From assembly GCF_900110865.1 (NCBI RefSeq), contig NZ_FOFD01000004.1, positions 248,001-312,000 of the forward strand: a DNA stretch of 64,000 nt, in the 5' to 3' direction. Positions 35,419-44,813 of this stretch are shown here, piece after piece. This DNA comes from Natrinema salaciae (GTDB taxonomy: Archaea; Halobacteriota; Halobacteria; Halobacteriales; Natrialbaceae). Under the pieces are notes generated by a model that was not told where the DNA came from, made no database searches, and worked only from the letters and a program-made list of their open reading frames with translations. Numbering within the stretch: the stretch's first letter is position 1; each line of letters starts with the position of its first letter. Made by a program: the position numbers and the translations under genes.

Positions 35419-36321
35419 CTACCGCGAGCCGTCGTCCGAGTGGGCCCGTACCCACAGTTCGCCGATGCGGGAGAGCCGCGTTCGGTAGGACTTTCCGTGT
35501 TCCTCGCGCTCGATGTACCCCTTGCCGCCGGGGCCAAGCCGGTCGACGTTGTAGATGACCTTCGACCGGAAACTGTCGGTGTACTCCTCGTTCAACTCGC
35601 AGGCCAGCGACTCCGCCAGTTCCGAGACGGAGTCGAACTCGCCGTCCTCGCCGAGCTTGTAGAGGATGAGCTCCTCGAAGGGCTTGACGTTCGAGAAGGA
35701 AGCGACCGGCAACTCGACGATGTGCTTCCCGTCGATCTCCTTCGCGCCGATGGTCGTTCCGCGCTCGTCGAACTCGGCTAACAGGTCGCGGGCGCTCTCG
35801 AGGCGGCCGGCGATTCGGTCGGCCTCGAGCCCGTCGCCGTCGGCCCGGAGCTCCTCGAGCAGGGCGATCTGTTCGCGCAGTTCCTCGGCGAGTTCGGTCT
35901 CGAGGTACTTCTCCGGCGCGGTGTAGTACGTGTGGATCCCCTCGCGGTCCTCCTGCCGCTCGACCATCAGGGAGTGGGCGGCGTTGGCGAAGGCGAAGCT
36001 CACGGTTCGAGGCATCGCGGCGACGTTCACCCAGACCTCGTTACCCCGGTCGAGCTCCGCGGTGATGAGCTCGTAGGCCTGCTCGAAGGCTTCGTCGTAG
36101 TCGTAGACGTCCTCGAGGACAAACCGCTCAGTGCTCGCCCCCAGCAAGTTCCTGAAATCGGTCTCGAGTTTCTTCGAGAGGTGCCGGGAGTACTCGACGT
36201 TGGCCTCGCTGCCGACGGCCCCCTCGAGCAGGATGACGCTGTCGACGTCGATCTGATCGCGCACGAGCGGCGCGATCAGCCGGTCGTAGTCGAAGCCGAC
36301 CGGGACGATGTGGGTTTGCAT
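35419..36321 (-). CDS. CARF-like/winged-helix regulator, DUF6293 (HFX_2341) family
   Basis: This 300-residue protein starts MQTHIVPVGFDYDRLIAPLV, a Rossmann-like domain resembling the CARF fold, with EVWVNVAAMPRTVSFAFANA later as the probable ligand loop. A linker (about 155-190) leads to a C-terminal winged helix with SVSELAESLACELNEEYTDS and YNVDRLGPGGKGYIEREEHG. I recognise it as the HFX_2341/DUF6293 family, related to Csa3-type regulators. No CRISPR-cas genes are nearby, so it may sense a nucleotide signal unrelated to CRISPR. Confidence 0.85.
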   Translation of the reverse strand: MQTHIVPVGFDYDRLIAPLVRDQIDVDSVILLEGAVGSEANVEYSRHLSKKLETDFRNLLGASTERFVLEDVYDYDEAFEQAYELITAELDRGNEVWVNVAAMPRTVSFAFANAAHSLMVERQEDREGIHTYYTAPEKYLETELAEELREQIALLEELRADGDGLEADRIAGRLESARDLLAEFDERGTTIGAKEIDGKHIVELPVASFSNVKPFEELILYKLGEDGEFDSVSELAESLACELNEEYTDSFRSKVIYNVDRLGPGGKGYIEREEHGKSYRTRLSRIGELWVRAHSDDGSR

Positions 36322-36378
36322 GCCCGATAGTTAGGCGGGGCCGTTACAAAACCCCTCGAATCCGAATCGTCGGCCGCG

Positions 36379-36606
36379 TTACTCCGTGAGCGGGAGCGCG
36401 ATCCCGAACACGAACGGCGAGAAGAACCCGACGAGCAGACCGATGATCGCCATCGCGAAGAACAGCGTGTGCTCCCACTGGGGGAGCGACCCCATCGTCG
36501 CGTTGCCGACCAGTTCGCTTCCCGTTCCAACGACGAACAGCGCGAGTCCGACGAAAAATCCCGTCTTTGCCAGCTTCGGATAGTCGTGACCGCTGTAGCG
36601 TGCCAT
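36379..36606 (-). CDS. small two-helix membrane protein (DUF7860-like)
   Basis: This 75-residue protein starts MARYSGHDYPKLAKTGFFVG and has two hydrophobic helices (about 14-34 and 47-70). It matches my memory of a haloarchaeal family labelled DUF7860, of unknown function. The gene sits between the CARF-like regulator and the Bat-like protein, all on the minus strand but with gaps of 57 and 92 bases. Confidence 0.8.
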   Translation of the reverse strand: MARYSGHDYPKLAKTGFFVGLALFVVGTGSELVGNATMGSLPQWEHTLFFAMAIIGLLVGFFSPFVFGIALPLTE

Positions 36607-36698
36607 ACCGGCTCTGCTACGGCGACCCTGTTACCGATTTCGAAACCGCCGCGGCGCGTTCCGAGGGCCGAACCGGCGTCGACGGCTCGTGTCGCCGG

Positions 36699-39272
36699 TC
36701 AGTCGTCGGGTACGTCCCGCAGGGTGGATCTGGGTCTGTCGATCACCGCCGCGACGAGCTTCCGCTGGGCCGTCCGGAAGTGTTCGTGGAACGTCGCGGG
36801 ACTGATGTTCAGCCGCTCGGCGATATCTTCGCCGGTGCTCGTCCGCGGCCATTCGAAGAACCCGGCGTAGTAGGCCGTCTCGAGGACCGTCCGCTGGCGG
36901 TCGGTCAACACGTCCGAGAGGTGATCCTGAATCCGATCGATGGACTCGGTGATCGGCGTCACCTGTCGCCTCGCCACGTTTTCCGCGGCGGGATAGACCT
37001 CCTGAATCGCGGCGGTGACGGCGCGAACGTCCGTCCGCTTCGGAAGGTGGACGACCATCGCGTAATCGCCGTCCTCGAGAACGGCCTGGTCCACGTAGCC
37101 GCCGTGGTCGGCGACGACCGAGAACATCGGTGGCGACGTAATGCGGAGTTCGAACGACACCTCGCCGTCGACGTCGTCGAGTACCGTCACCTCGTCCCAG
37201 TGAGAGACCCGCTCGACGAATCGCTCGAACGCCGGAAACGCCGCGGCGGACGTCGTCCCGTACTCGAGGTACTGGTCGTCGTCGACGCGGATCACCCGAT
37301 CGAAACTGATCCGCTCGTCGGTGCCGTCGGTGACGCCGAACAGTTCGAAGGCGTTCCGTATCTCGTACTCGAGTTCGATCAGATCGTCGCTGACGAGCGC
37401 CCGCTTGCGGTCGTGGGAGGCGATCGCGTGGCCCAGAATGTCGCCGATCTGGGCGATGATCTCGCGCTTGTCGCCGTCGAAGGCGGCCGTGTGCCCGCTC
37501 GTCAGCCCGATCACGCCGTACAGCGTTCCCTCGTGGACGATCGGAATCGCGGCGGCGGATCGGTAGCCGCGTTCCCGAGCGTCGTCGCGCCACGGCTCGA
37601 AATCGGGATCGTCGAAGACGTCGGTCGAGACCTGCATCGACTGGGTCCGAATCGCGCGGCCGAGCGGGCCACGGCCAGCGGGATCGTCCGGGTCCGTCGA
37701 GAGCGGTATCGTGTCGACGTAGCCGTCGACACCGGCCTCGACGCGGTTTCGGATCGACCCGGTCGACGTGTCGACTTCGGCGACGAACGCGAACTCGCAG
37801 CCGGGAACGTCGACGAGCGATTCGCAGGCGGTCCGCTCGAGTTCGTGGCGAGTCGACCCCTCGACGACGGCGTCGGTAATCTCGCGAACGACGCCGGTCA
37901 CTCCCTCGAGCGCGGCCAGCCGTTCGCGCTGGCGCTCGAGTTCGCGCTCCCGTCTGTCCCGTTCGGTGACGTCTCTGAGGATCGAGAGGTGGGTTCCGGG
38001 ACGCACGTTCGCGACGGCGTCGTACTCGACGACGCGCTCCGTTCCGTCCGGACGAACCACCGAGAACGAGTCGCGAAGCTGCCCCGTCTCGACGAACGCC
38101 TCCCACGCCGAGGAGCTGTCGCGGTCGTCGCGGAGAAACTCCCTGAGCGAACGGCCGTACAGCGCCGACCGGTCGAGGCCGAGCAGCTCGCCGGCAGCCG
38201 AGTTCGCGGCAGTGATGGACTCCTCGTCGCCGACGAGAATCGCGTCGTGTGCGTCCTCGAAGATCGCTCGAAGCAGCCCGTTCTCGGCCTCGAGTCTCTC
38301 CTCGTACGCTTTCCGACCGGTGATATCGTGAACGCGGACCGCGAGCCCGCTCTCGGTCGGGGTCAGCCGTGCCTCGAGCCACGACGACGTCGGCTCGTGA
38401 TACTCCTCGACGGTGAGCGGGCGCTGGCGCGCCAGTGCCCGCTCGTGGGCCGCGTCGAACGGAGACGCGGGTGGGGACGGCGTCGGGTCCGTCCCCTGAA
38501 CGGCGCTCGAGCCGTCTCCGCCGTCGCGGTCGGAGCGGGATCGATCGGAATCGAACCCCAACAGTTCGGCGGCCCGCTCGTTCACGAACGTATACGTCAG
38601 GTCGGCGTCGAGCGTGTAGAACCCGCCGGAGCGGTGACCCAGCAGCTCGCGCAGGGGCGGAAGTTCGCCGCTCGATTGTCCGCGTTCCCGCGCTCGTTTT
38701 CGGTCCCGTCTCGATTCCACGCCGTCGCGGTCGGGCGGCGGCTCACCGTCCGACTCGCCGTCGGGAACGGGAGCGACGGCGGTCGACGAAGGGGTGCGCG
38801 ATCGGACGATTCCAGCGATCCGGTTTGGCCGGTTCGGATCGTCGAGCCGTCGCAGTCGGTGCGTAGACGATACCGTCTCACCGTCAGCCGACAGGAGCGG
38901 GAGGTCGATTTCGATCGTCGTCCCGGCCGGCGGTGCCGTCGCAGTCCCCGACTCGGCATCGGTCGCGGTGGGTTCGCCGTTAGCGGGTTCGGCGTCAGGG
39001 GGTTCGCTGTCGGCGGCCAGGAGCGTTCGAACCATCGGCTCGACGCATCCGGTCGTCTCGCCGTCGACCACCGCCGAGAGCTCCGCCCCGAGCAACGCGT
39101 CGCGCTCGGTGCCGGTCAGCGCGACGAAGTCGTCGTCGACGGCGACGAACCGGCACTCCGAATCGAGTTCGTACGCCCCGTCACCAGCCGTCGAGATCGG
39201 TCGTGCGCAGTCGGTCCCCCCGTCGGTAGCTGCGCCCGGGCCGGTCGCGAACCCTGGCCAGTGTTGTTCCAT
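36699..39272 (-). CDS. Bat-like multi-domain sensor and HTH-10 transcriptional regulator
   Basis: This 857-residue soluble protein has an N-terminal region with PAS-like modules (about 25-150, 210-340 and 325-440), then a GAF domain (about 440-605) followed by the bacterio-opsin-activator domain. The C-terminal HTH-10 domain reads LTDRQRTVLETAYYAGFFEW, TSTGEDIAERLNISPATFHE and HFRTAQRKLVAA. Such proteins sense an internal cue (redox, light or small ligand) and activate genes. Low-complexity linkers rich in Ser, Pro and Asp lie at 75-105 and 165-190. No opsin or carotenoid gene is in view. Confidence 0.9.
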   Translation of the reverse strand: MEQHWPGFATGPGAATDGGTDCARPISTAGDGAYELDSECRFVAVDDDFVALTGTERDALLGAELSAVVDGETTGCVEPMVRTLLAADSEPPDAEPANGEPTATDAESGTATAPPAGTTIEIDLPLLSADGETVSSTHRLRRLDDPNRPNRIAGIVRSRTPSSTAVAPVPDGESDGEPPPDRDGVESRRDRKRARERGQSSGELPPLRELLGHRSGGFYTLDADLTYTFVNERAAELLGFDSDRSRSDRDGGDGSSAVQGTDPTPSPPASPFDAAHERALARQRPLTVEEYHEPTSSWLEARLTPTESGLAVRVHDITGRKAYEERLEAENGLLRAIFEDAHDAILVGDEESITAANSAAGELLGLDRSALYGRSLREFLRDDRDSSSAWEAFVETGQLRDSFSVVRPDGTERVVEYDAVANVRPGTHLSILRDVTERDRRERELERQRERLAALEGVTGVVREITDAVVEGSTRHELERTACESLVDVPGCEFAFVAEVDTSTGSIRNRVEAGVDGYVDTIPLSTDPDDPAGRGPLGRAIRTQSMQVSTDVFDDPDFEPWRDDARERGYRSAAAIPIVHEGTLYGVIGLTSGHTAAFDGDKREIIAQIGDILGHAIASHDRKRALVSDDLIELEYEIRNAFELFGVTDGTDERISFDRVIRVDDDQYLEYGTTSAAAFPAFERFVERVSHWDEVTVLDDVDGEVSFELRITSPPMFSVVADHGGYVDQAVLEDGDYAMVVHLPKRTDVRAVTAAIQEVYPAAENVARRQVTPITESIDRIQDHLSDVLTDRQRTVLETAYYAGFFEWPRTSTGEDIAERLNISPATFHEHFRTAQRKLVAAVIDRPRSTLRDVPDD

Positions 39273-39419
39273 GTCACACTCCCGGAAACCGCCTGCGATA
39301 AGTATACCGGTAATACGTGATTTCGACGCGCTCGGGGATCTACGGGTACGGTCGACAGTTCCGACTGGTGAACGGCCGGACAGCGTCGCCCGCTCCCGTC
39401 TCCGAGCGCCGGTCCGTAC

Positions 39420-40085
39420 TCACTCCGAATCGGCCTCGTCGTCGGTCCCAGACTCGAGTTCCAGCCCCCGGAACACGTCCACGATCGCCTCGCGGTCGCG
39501 CGCCGGATCGACGTCGAGCGCGGCCGCGAGCAGGTCGGAATCGGGGGTCTCGAGCGGGAGGAGTCCGCCGGCCAGCACGTACGCGTCGGCGGCGGGCCAG
39601 ACGGCGACGTGGGCTTCGGCGTCGATCGCCGCGTCCTCGACGTCGTCACCGCCGTCGGCGCTCGCAGCGCCGGTCGCCGTTCCCGAGTCGGTCGGATACG
39701 CGACCTCGAACACGGTGAGATGACCGACGGAGCCGTCGGGTCGGTCGATGTATTCGCTCGCGCGTTTCTCGCCGACGGCGATCCCGTCGTCTTCGACCGT
39801 CTCGACGAATCCCTCACGGGCCTTCGGGGCGGCCATCTCGAGCGCGTCGGCGGGCGAGAGCCCGATCGCGGAGAGCGACGGACTGATATCGAGAGCGACG
39901 GTGAACAGCGACCGCGCCGGAATGTCGCCGTCCGCGCGGAGCCGCTCGAGGGCCTCGGCGGTCGGACGGTGTTCGAAGATCGTCGTCTCGGCGGTGACAG
40001 TCGCCAGCGAGAGGGTCCGTTCGTCGGTGCGGCGATCGAGGCGACGCCAATCGTCGACGACCGCGGGCGGCAGGTCGATAGCCAT
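39420..40085 (-). CDS. haloarchaeal protein of unknown function
   Basis: This 221-residue acidic soluble protein starts MAIDLPPAVVDDWRRLDRRT. Segments such as TVTAETTIFEHRPTAEALER, ALEMAAPKAREGFVETVEDD and EAHVAVWPAADAYVLAGGLL suggest an alpha/beta domain with some likeness to DUF6517 proteins, but without their lipoprotein signal. I cannot name a function. It lies 61 bp downstream of the symporter gene on the same strand and could share its transcript. Confidence 0.75.
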   Translation of the reverse strand: MAIDLPPAVVDDWRRLDRRTDERTLSLATVTAETTIFEHRPTAEALERLRADGDIPARSLFTVALDISPSLSAIGLSPADALEMAAPKAREGFVETVEDDGIAVGEKRASEYIDRPDGSVGHLTVFEVAYPTDSGTATGAASADGGDDVEDAAIDAEAHVAVWPAADAYVLAGGLLPLETPDSDLLAAALDVDPARDREAIVDVFRGLELESGTDDEADSE

Positions 40086-40145
40086 CGTCGGCGCGTACGC
40101 GACCGGAGCCGTTCAGCGTGGCGGTTCGCGGCGGTCGGTCGGCGA

Positions 40146-41621
40146 TCAGTCCGCACCGAGGCCGTCGAAGTAGATCGCTCGCCGCTCGGCGGCCGCCGGC
40201 GAGGTCAGCAGGGAGACGACGACGGTGACGACGAGTCCGAGCCCCATGCCGACGAGGCCGGCCGACCAGCCCGCGTACGATCCCGGAACGGCGGGCAGAA
40301 AGAGGCTCGAGACGTAGAAGAGCTGGCTCACCACCACGCCGGCGGTGATGCCGGCCCGCGTAATCCGCCGCCAGTAGAGCGCGAGCAGGACCGGCAGCGC
40401 GAGCTGGGCGAAGCCGCTGAAGGCCGCTTCGCCGAGTTCGAACAGCGTCGCCGGCTGCTGCAGGCTGGCGACGAACGCCGCGCTCGCGAAGAACACGACG
40501 CCGCCGCGAGCCAACAGGCCCTCTCGGCGGTCGGATAGGTCCCGCTGGATAAACGGTCGATAGAGATCCCGCGTGAAGTACGACGAGCCCGACAGCAGCA
40601 TCGAATCCGAGGAGGACATCATCGCGGCCATCGCGCCGGCGATGACGAGCGCGGCGAACCAGGTCGGCGTGTACGCCGCGAGGACCAGTGGCAGGACGTT
40701 TGCGCCCTCGGGAACCGCCACCTCGAGACCCCGCGCCCACGCGCCGAGCATGAACGAGGGGACGAACAGCAGGACACAGAGGATCGGCCACAGGGCGAAC
40801 GACCGCTTGAGGACGGTTCGCGATCCCGCGGCGAAAAAGCGCTGATTGACCTGCGGAAACATCGCGACGCCGAACCCGATCACGACCGCCGTCGAGAGCA
40901 TCCACTGGGGTGTGTAGTACCCGCTACCCAGCGAGAGGAAGTCGGCTGTCTCCGGGTTCGACGCGAGCGCCGCGGTCGCCGCCCCGGGGCCGCCGACGGC
41001 CGCGAGCACCCACAGCAGCGCGACCCAGGTGGTGACGAGCATGAAGGCACCCTGCAGGGTATCGGTCCAGGCGACTCCGCGCATCCCGGCGACGACCACG
41101 TAGAGGATCATGAACGCGGTGATCAGCCCGGCCCCGGCGGCGTAGCTGACCGCGCCGTCGGTCAGCGCCTCGAGCGCAGTGCCGGCACCGACCTGCTGGA
41201 GCATGACGTAGGGAAAGAGCCACAGGAGGCTGACGCCGGCGACGAACCCGCGGAGCCACCGCGAGCCGAAGCGGTCGCCGAGCATCTCGCCGAGCGTGAC
41301 GTAGCCGTACTGCCGGCCGAGCAGCCACTGTTTGTAGCCGATCACGTACCAGAGGATGGCGAAGATGATGCCGTCCATCAGCCCCATGACCAACACCCAC
41401 TCGGGGCCCCGTGCGTAGGCGACGTTCGGCCCGGCGAAGAAGGTAAACGCCGAGAGCAGCGTCGCGAAGGTCGTAAACAGCAGGACGACCGTCCCGAGCG
41501 TTCGGCTCGCGAGGTAGAAGTCCTCGGCGGTGCGGTCGGTCATTCGGTAGGCGACCAGTCCGACCGCCAGCGCGATCAGGAGGTAGCCGACGATGATGCC
41601 GAGCTGGAGCGCGACGCTCAT
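40146..41621 (-). CDS. sodium:solute symporter (SSS family)
   Basis: This 491-residue membrane protein has about 13 transmembrane segments. Family features include DFYLASRTLGTVVLLFTTFA, SAFTFFAGPNVAYARG, GGVAW-type VVAGMRGVAWTDTLQGAFML and the Na-site region AGAMAAMMSSSDSMLLSGSS. The substrate is unclear; the nearest type I can name is pantothenate- or acetate-like transport. It starts with an ATG that overlaps the stop of the DUF3311 gene (ATGA), so the two are translationally coupled, as is usual for SSS/DUF3311 pairs. Confidence 0.92.
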   Translation of the reverse strand: MSVALQLGIIVGYLLIALAVGLVAYRMTDRTAEDFYLASRTLGTVVLLFTTFATLLSAFTFFAGPNVAYARGPEWVLVMGLMDGIIFAILWYVIGYKQWLLGRQYGYVTLGEMLGDRFGSRWLRGFVAGVSLLWLFPYVMLQQVGAGTALEALTDGAVSYAAGAGLITAFMILYVVVAGMRGVAWTDTLQGAFMLVTTWVALLWVLAAVGGPGAATAALASNPETADFLSLGSGYYTPQWMLSTAVVIGFGVAMFPQVNQRFFAAGSRTVLKRSFALWPILCVLLFVPSFMLGAWARGLEVAVPEGANVLPLVLAAYTPTWFAALVIAGAMAAMMSSSDSMLLSGSSYFTRDLYRPFIQRDLSDRREGLLARGGVVFFASAAFVASLQQPATLFELGEAAFSGFAQLALPVLLALYWRRITRAGITAGVVVSQLFYVSSLFLPAVPGSYAGWSAGLVGMGLGLVVTVVVSLLTSPAAAERRAIYFDGLGAD

Positions 41622-41905
41622 GGCGACTTCCCCCCGGATCGGGTGTCTCGCGTTCGGTCCGGACGGCCTGGACCGTCCTCGTGCGTGCCGTCGGCGGTCG
41701 CCGCCGTCTCGATACCGATCCCCCACGCGCGTTCGGAGAACTGCCAGAAAACGACGGACGCGAGAGCCATCCAGCCGATGTGCCACCAGAGCCAGAGCGG
41801 CAATCCGGCGACGACGGCCGACGAGCCCCACAGGAACCACGGAATCGCCAGTCCGGCGAGGACGATCCCGACTGCGATCCAGCGCCCGAGTTCGTTCCGT
41901 CCCAT
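41618..41905 (-). CDS. DUF3311 family membrane protein, symporter partner
   Basis: This 95-residue protein has two membrane helices (about 10-28 and 34-56; PWFLWGSSAVVAGLPLWLWW) and an acidic hydrophilic tail. DUF3311 proteins are small subunit-like partners encoded directly before SSS symporters. The stop codon overlaps the symporter start by four bases. The AT-rich divergent region upstream (41906-42083) contains the promoter. Confidence 0.88.
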   Translation of the reverse strand: MGRNELGRWIAVGIVLAGLAIPWFLWGSSAVVAGLPLWLWWHIGWMALASVVFWQFSERAWGIGIETAATADGTHEDGPGRPDRTRDTRSGGKSP

Positions 41906-42023
41906 GTGTGACGGTCCGGCCCGACATGGGTAGTTCTTACTATTCGAAAACCGATATCGAAGAGAATTATTCATCGATAAGGGAGGAGCCGGTCGCGTCC
42001 CGCGATTTTGGTAGCTGAAATCG

Positions 42024-42045
42024 CTCTTTTACCGAGGAAAAAGAG
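42024..42045 (+). promoter_or_regulatory. inverted repeat abutting the TATA box of the membrane HTH gene
   Basis: CTCTTTT (42024-42030), eight bases, AAAAGAG (42039-42045), followed directly by TATATG at 42046. The half-sites would flank or cover the BRE/TATA region, the position of repressor operators in archaea. The gene 38 bases downstream encodes a winged-helix protein, so autoregulation is a reasonable idea. Confidence 0.45.
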
Positions 42046-42083
42046 TATATGTGTCTGACAAAGAATAGGAATCGAAACCCCAT

Positions 42084-42908
42084 ATGGCCCGTCTGTTCCC
42101 CTTTCGCTCCGACACGGCGACCGAAGAGGGCCAACCCCGCGTCGTCGACCTCGAGGGAGAGGACGCCGACGCCGTGTTCGGCGCACTCTCATCGACGACC
42201 GCACGGGAGATCTATTCGCGGCTCGACGACGAACCCGGAACCCCGAGCGACGTCGCCGAGGCGATCGACTCCTCGATCCAGAACGTCCGGTACCACCTGG
42301 AGAAACTCGAGAACGCGGGGCTCGTCGAGGTAGTCGACACGTGGTACTCCTCGCGGGGCAACGAGATGAGCGTCTACGCGACGACCGACGGGCCGCTGAT
42401 CGTGACGAGCAACGAGTCGCGGGCGACGCAGTTGAAGGAGGCGCTGTCCCGGTTGATCGGCGGTATCGGCGTGCTGGCAGGCGGCAGTCTGCTGGTCCAG
42501 CACGCGATGACGCAGTGGCTCGCGCCGACCGGAACGGGATCGACGGCGAACGGCGGAGCGCAGCCGACGGGAGCGGACGGCGGCGACGAGACGTACCGGG
42601 AAAGCGAGAACCCAGCGAGCGAGGACTCGAGTTCCGGGGCGGCGGACGGGAACGACGGCACCGAATCCGCCGATGTCGACGCGTACGACCAGAGTTCGGC
42701 GGACGGTGCCGGCGACGGCGATGCGGGGGGAATGGATCCGGTGTTCGATGGCGACAACGAGACGCTCCAGAACGCGACGGACGGGGGCACGGAAGCGATC
42801 GAGACGGTGTTCGGGACGGTCCCGCCGGGTCTGCTCTTCTTCCTCGGCGGGCTGGTCGTCCTGCTCGCGATCACGATCTACTGGTACTGGTATCGGCCGA
42901 CGTACTGA
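42084..42908 (+). CDS. membrane-anchored winged-helix (ArsR-like) regulator
   Basis: This 274-residue protein has an N-terminal ArsR-type winged helix (about 28-105: AVFGALSSTTAREIYSRLDD, SSIQNVRYHLEKLENAGLVE). One hydrophobic stretch follows at about 126-143. Then comes a long Gly/Ser/Asp/Glu-rich linker and a C-terminal membrane helix (LLFFLGGLVVLLAITIYWYW) ending in a short basic tail. Such DNA-binding domains tethered to the membrane may sense envelope state. The TATA at 42046 and the inverted repeat next to it support the start. Confidence 0.85.
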   Translation: MARLFPFRSDTATEEGQPRVVDLEGEDADAVFGALSSTTAREIYSRLDDEPGTPSDVAEAIDSSIQNVRYHLEKLENAGLVEVVDTWYSSRGNEMSVYATTDGPLIVTSNESRATQLKEALSRLIGGIGVLAGGSLLVQHAMTQWLAPTGTGSTANGGAQPTGADGGDETYRESENPASEDSSSGAADGNDGTESADVDAYDQSSADGAGDGDAGGMDPVFDGDNETLQNATDGGTEAIETVFGTVPPGLLFFLGGLVVLLAITIYWYWYRPTY

Positions 42909-43218
42909 TCGCGAACGGCGGTCCCCCCGACTCCAGAACCAGCGGTGGTATCGGAGAACGACCCTGAGACCCATAGCACGGAACCGGTCGACGAGCGTCT
43001 CGTCCCGCGCGCCCGGGTTAAGCACTGTATAGCTCGTTTTGTGCGCGGTGAAACCGGGGCCACTGAATCGTCGTCGGAGCCACGCGACTGCGGAACCGAG
43101 CACGGCCGACACACGCGGCGGTCAACAGCTATTTGCCCCCCACGAACGAATTCGTATATAAATCGGTCTCTGTACGCGACTCCCGCGTCACCGCGCCCCT
43201 CGCGGGGACAGATCTCCA
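42909..43218. promoter_or_regulatory. intergenic region upstream of dnaG
   Basis: This stretch of 310 bases holds no convincing gene. A strong TATA (TATATAAA, 43155-43162) should start the dnaG transcript near 43185, leaving a leader of about 35 bases. A second AT-rich element (TGTATAG) lies near 43027. Confidence 0.5.
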
Positions 43219-44706
43219 ATGGAAGACACATCGAAATACCTCATCCACGCTGACGTTACGGCTGACGGGATCGTCGAGCGGAGCGACGTCGTCGGCGCGA
43301 TCTTCGGCCAGACCGAAGGCCTGCTCGGCGACGACCTCGACCTCCGCGACCTCCGCCAGTCCGGCAAAGTCGGCCGTATCGACGTCGAAATCGCGAGTAC
43401 ACAGGGCAAGTCACACGGCCAGGTAACGATCGCGACCAGCCTCGACAAAGTCGAAACCGCCACTCTCGCCGCCTCCCTCGAGACGATTACCCGGGTCGGT
43501 CCCTGTCGGGCCGATCTCGAAGTATGCGAAATCGAGGACGTCCGGGCGGCGAAGCGAAAGGAAGTCGTCGACCGCGCGACCGAACTGCTCCGGACGGGCT
43601 TCGACGACACGATCATGTCCTCCGAAGAGATCCTCGCGGAGGTGCGCCAGCACGTCCGCGTCGAGGACATCACCGAGTACGAGGGACTCCCCGCCGGACC
43701 CCGCGTCACGGACAGCGACGCCATCATCGTGGTCGAGGGCCGGTCCGACGTGCTCACGCTACTGAAGTACGGCATCAAAAACGCGATCGCGGTGGAGGGG
43801 ACGAACGTCCCCGACGCGGTCGCCGAGCTGACCCGCCACCGCACGGTCACGGCCTTCCTCGACGGCGACCGTGGCGGCGACCTCATCCTCGAGGAGCTCG
43901 CACAGGTCGGCGACATCGATTACGTCGCGTTCGCCCCGTCGGACAGCTCCGTCGAGGACCTCGACCACCACGAGCTGTTCGCCGCCCTCCGGAACAAGGT
44001 CCCCTACGAGACCGTCTCGGAGCTGAACGAACCGCGGGAGGCGGTCGCCGCGACGGACGGCAGTTCGTCGCCCGCACCGCCGCCGTCCGAACCCAGGGCC
44101 GCGTCGCCGAAGACCATCGACGAGGAACCGCCACAGCCCGACGACGGACCGGACGACCCGTCGGAGCAGACCGGCGACTCGAGCGTCGAGACGGGGACCG
44201 AGGTCGACGACGGACCGGCCGCCCGGTCGACGGCGAAGGCGAAAACCGAACGAACGGACGCGACTCCGACGGCGGTCCAGGCGGAGTCGTCCCGGGCAGC
44301 CGACGAGGACGAGTTGAAGACGGCCGCGCGCGACGGCGCTGACGTGCGCCCGCAGGCCGAGGCCGAGGCCGCGGCCGACGCGGACCGCAGTCCGGAAACC
44401 GTCTACACCCACGCCGACGCCGTCATCCGGGCGGAAACCGACCGCGTTCGCTTTCTCGACGCCGACGCCGAGCCGATCGACGAGACCGACGCCAGCGACG
44501 CCTACGGCGAACTCGAGTCGCTCGAGACGGTGCCGACGACGGTCGTGCTCGACGAGATTCTCAGCCAGCGGCTGCTCGATCTGGCTGCCGACCGCGGCGT
44601 CGACCGGATCGTCGCGCGCTCGCTCGGGCAGTTCACCAAGCGGCCCACGGACGTTCGAGTCCACGCGATCGACGAGATCGCCGAGCGGTCGCCGGACGAG
44701 GCCTAA
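43219..44706 (+). CDS. dnaG: archaeal DnaG-type protein (TOPRIM primase homologue)
   Basis: This 495-residue protein opens MEDTSKYLIHADVTADGIVE. The TOPRIM domain has catalytic Glu near 172 in IIVVEGRSDVLTLLKYGIKN and the DxD in FLDGDRGGDLILEE near 215. A long acidic low-complexity linker (about 275-395) leads to the conserved C-terminal domain (ETVPTTVVLDEILSQRLLDL). In archaea DnaG is linked mainly to the exosome/RNA degradation and may have priming activity. The linker is longer than in non-halophiles, a common halophile feature. Confidence 0.95.
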   Translation: MEDTSKYLIHADVTADGIVERSDVVGAIFGQTEGLLGDDLDLRDLRQSGKVGRIDVEIASTQGKSHGQVTIATSLDKVETATLAASLETITRVGPCRADLEVCEIEDVRAAKRKEVVDRATELLRTGFDDTIMSSEEILAEVRQHVRVEDITEYEGLPAGPRVTDSDAIIVVEGRSDVLTLLKYGIKNAIAVEGTNVPDAVAELTRHRTVTAFLDGDRGGDLILEELAQVGDIDYVAFAPSDSSVEDLDHHELFAALRNKVPYETVSELNEPREAVAATDGSSSPAPPPSEPRAASPKTIDEEPPQPDDGPDDPSEQTGDSSVETGTEVDDGPAARSTAKAKTERTDATPTAVQAESSRAADEDELKTAARDGADVRPQAEAEAAADADRSPETVYTHADAVIRAETDRVRFLDADAEPIDETDASDAYGELESLETVPTTVVLDEILSQRLLDLAADRGVDRIVARSLGQFTKRPTDVRVHAIDEIAERSPDEA

Positions 44707-44813
44707 GCGGCGTCCGCCGTTCGGGACGCCGAAACCACGATTCCCCTCGGCGAGGACGGCCGCGTCGGCGACCGGCGGCGTCGACCGCACGACGGACGAC
44801 GAGCGAGGACCGA

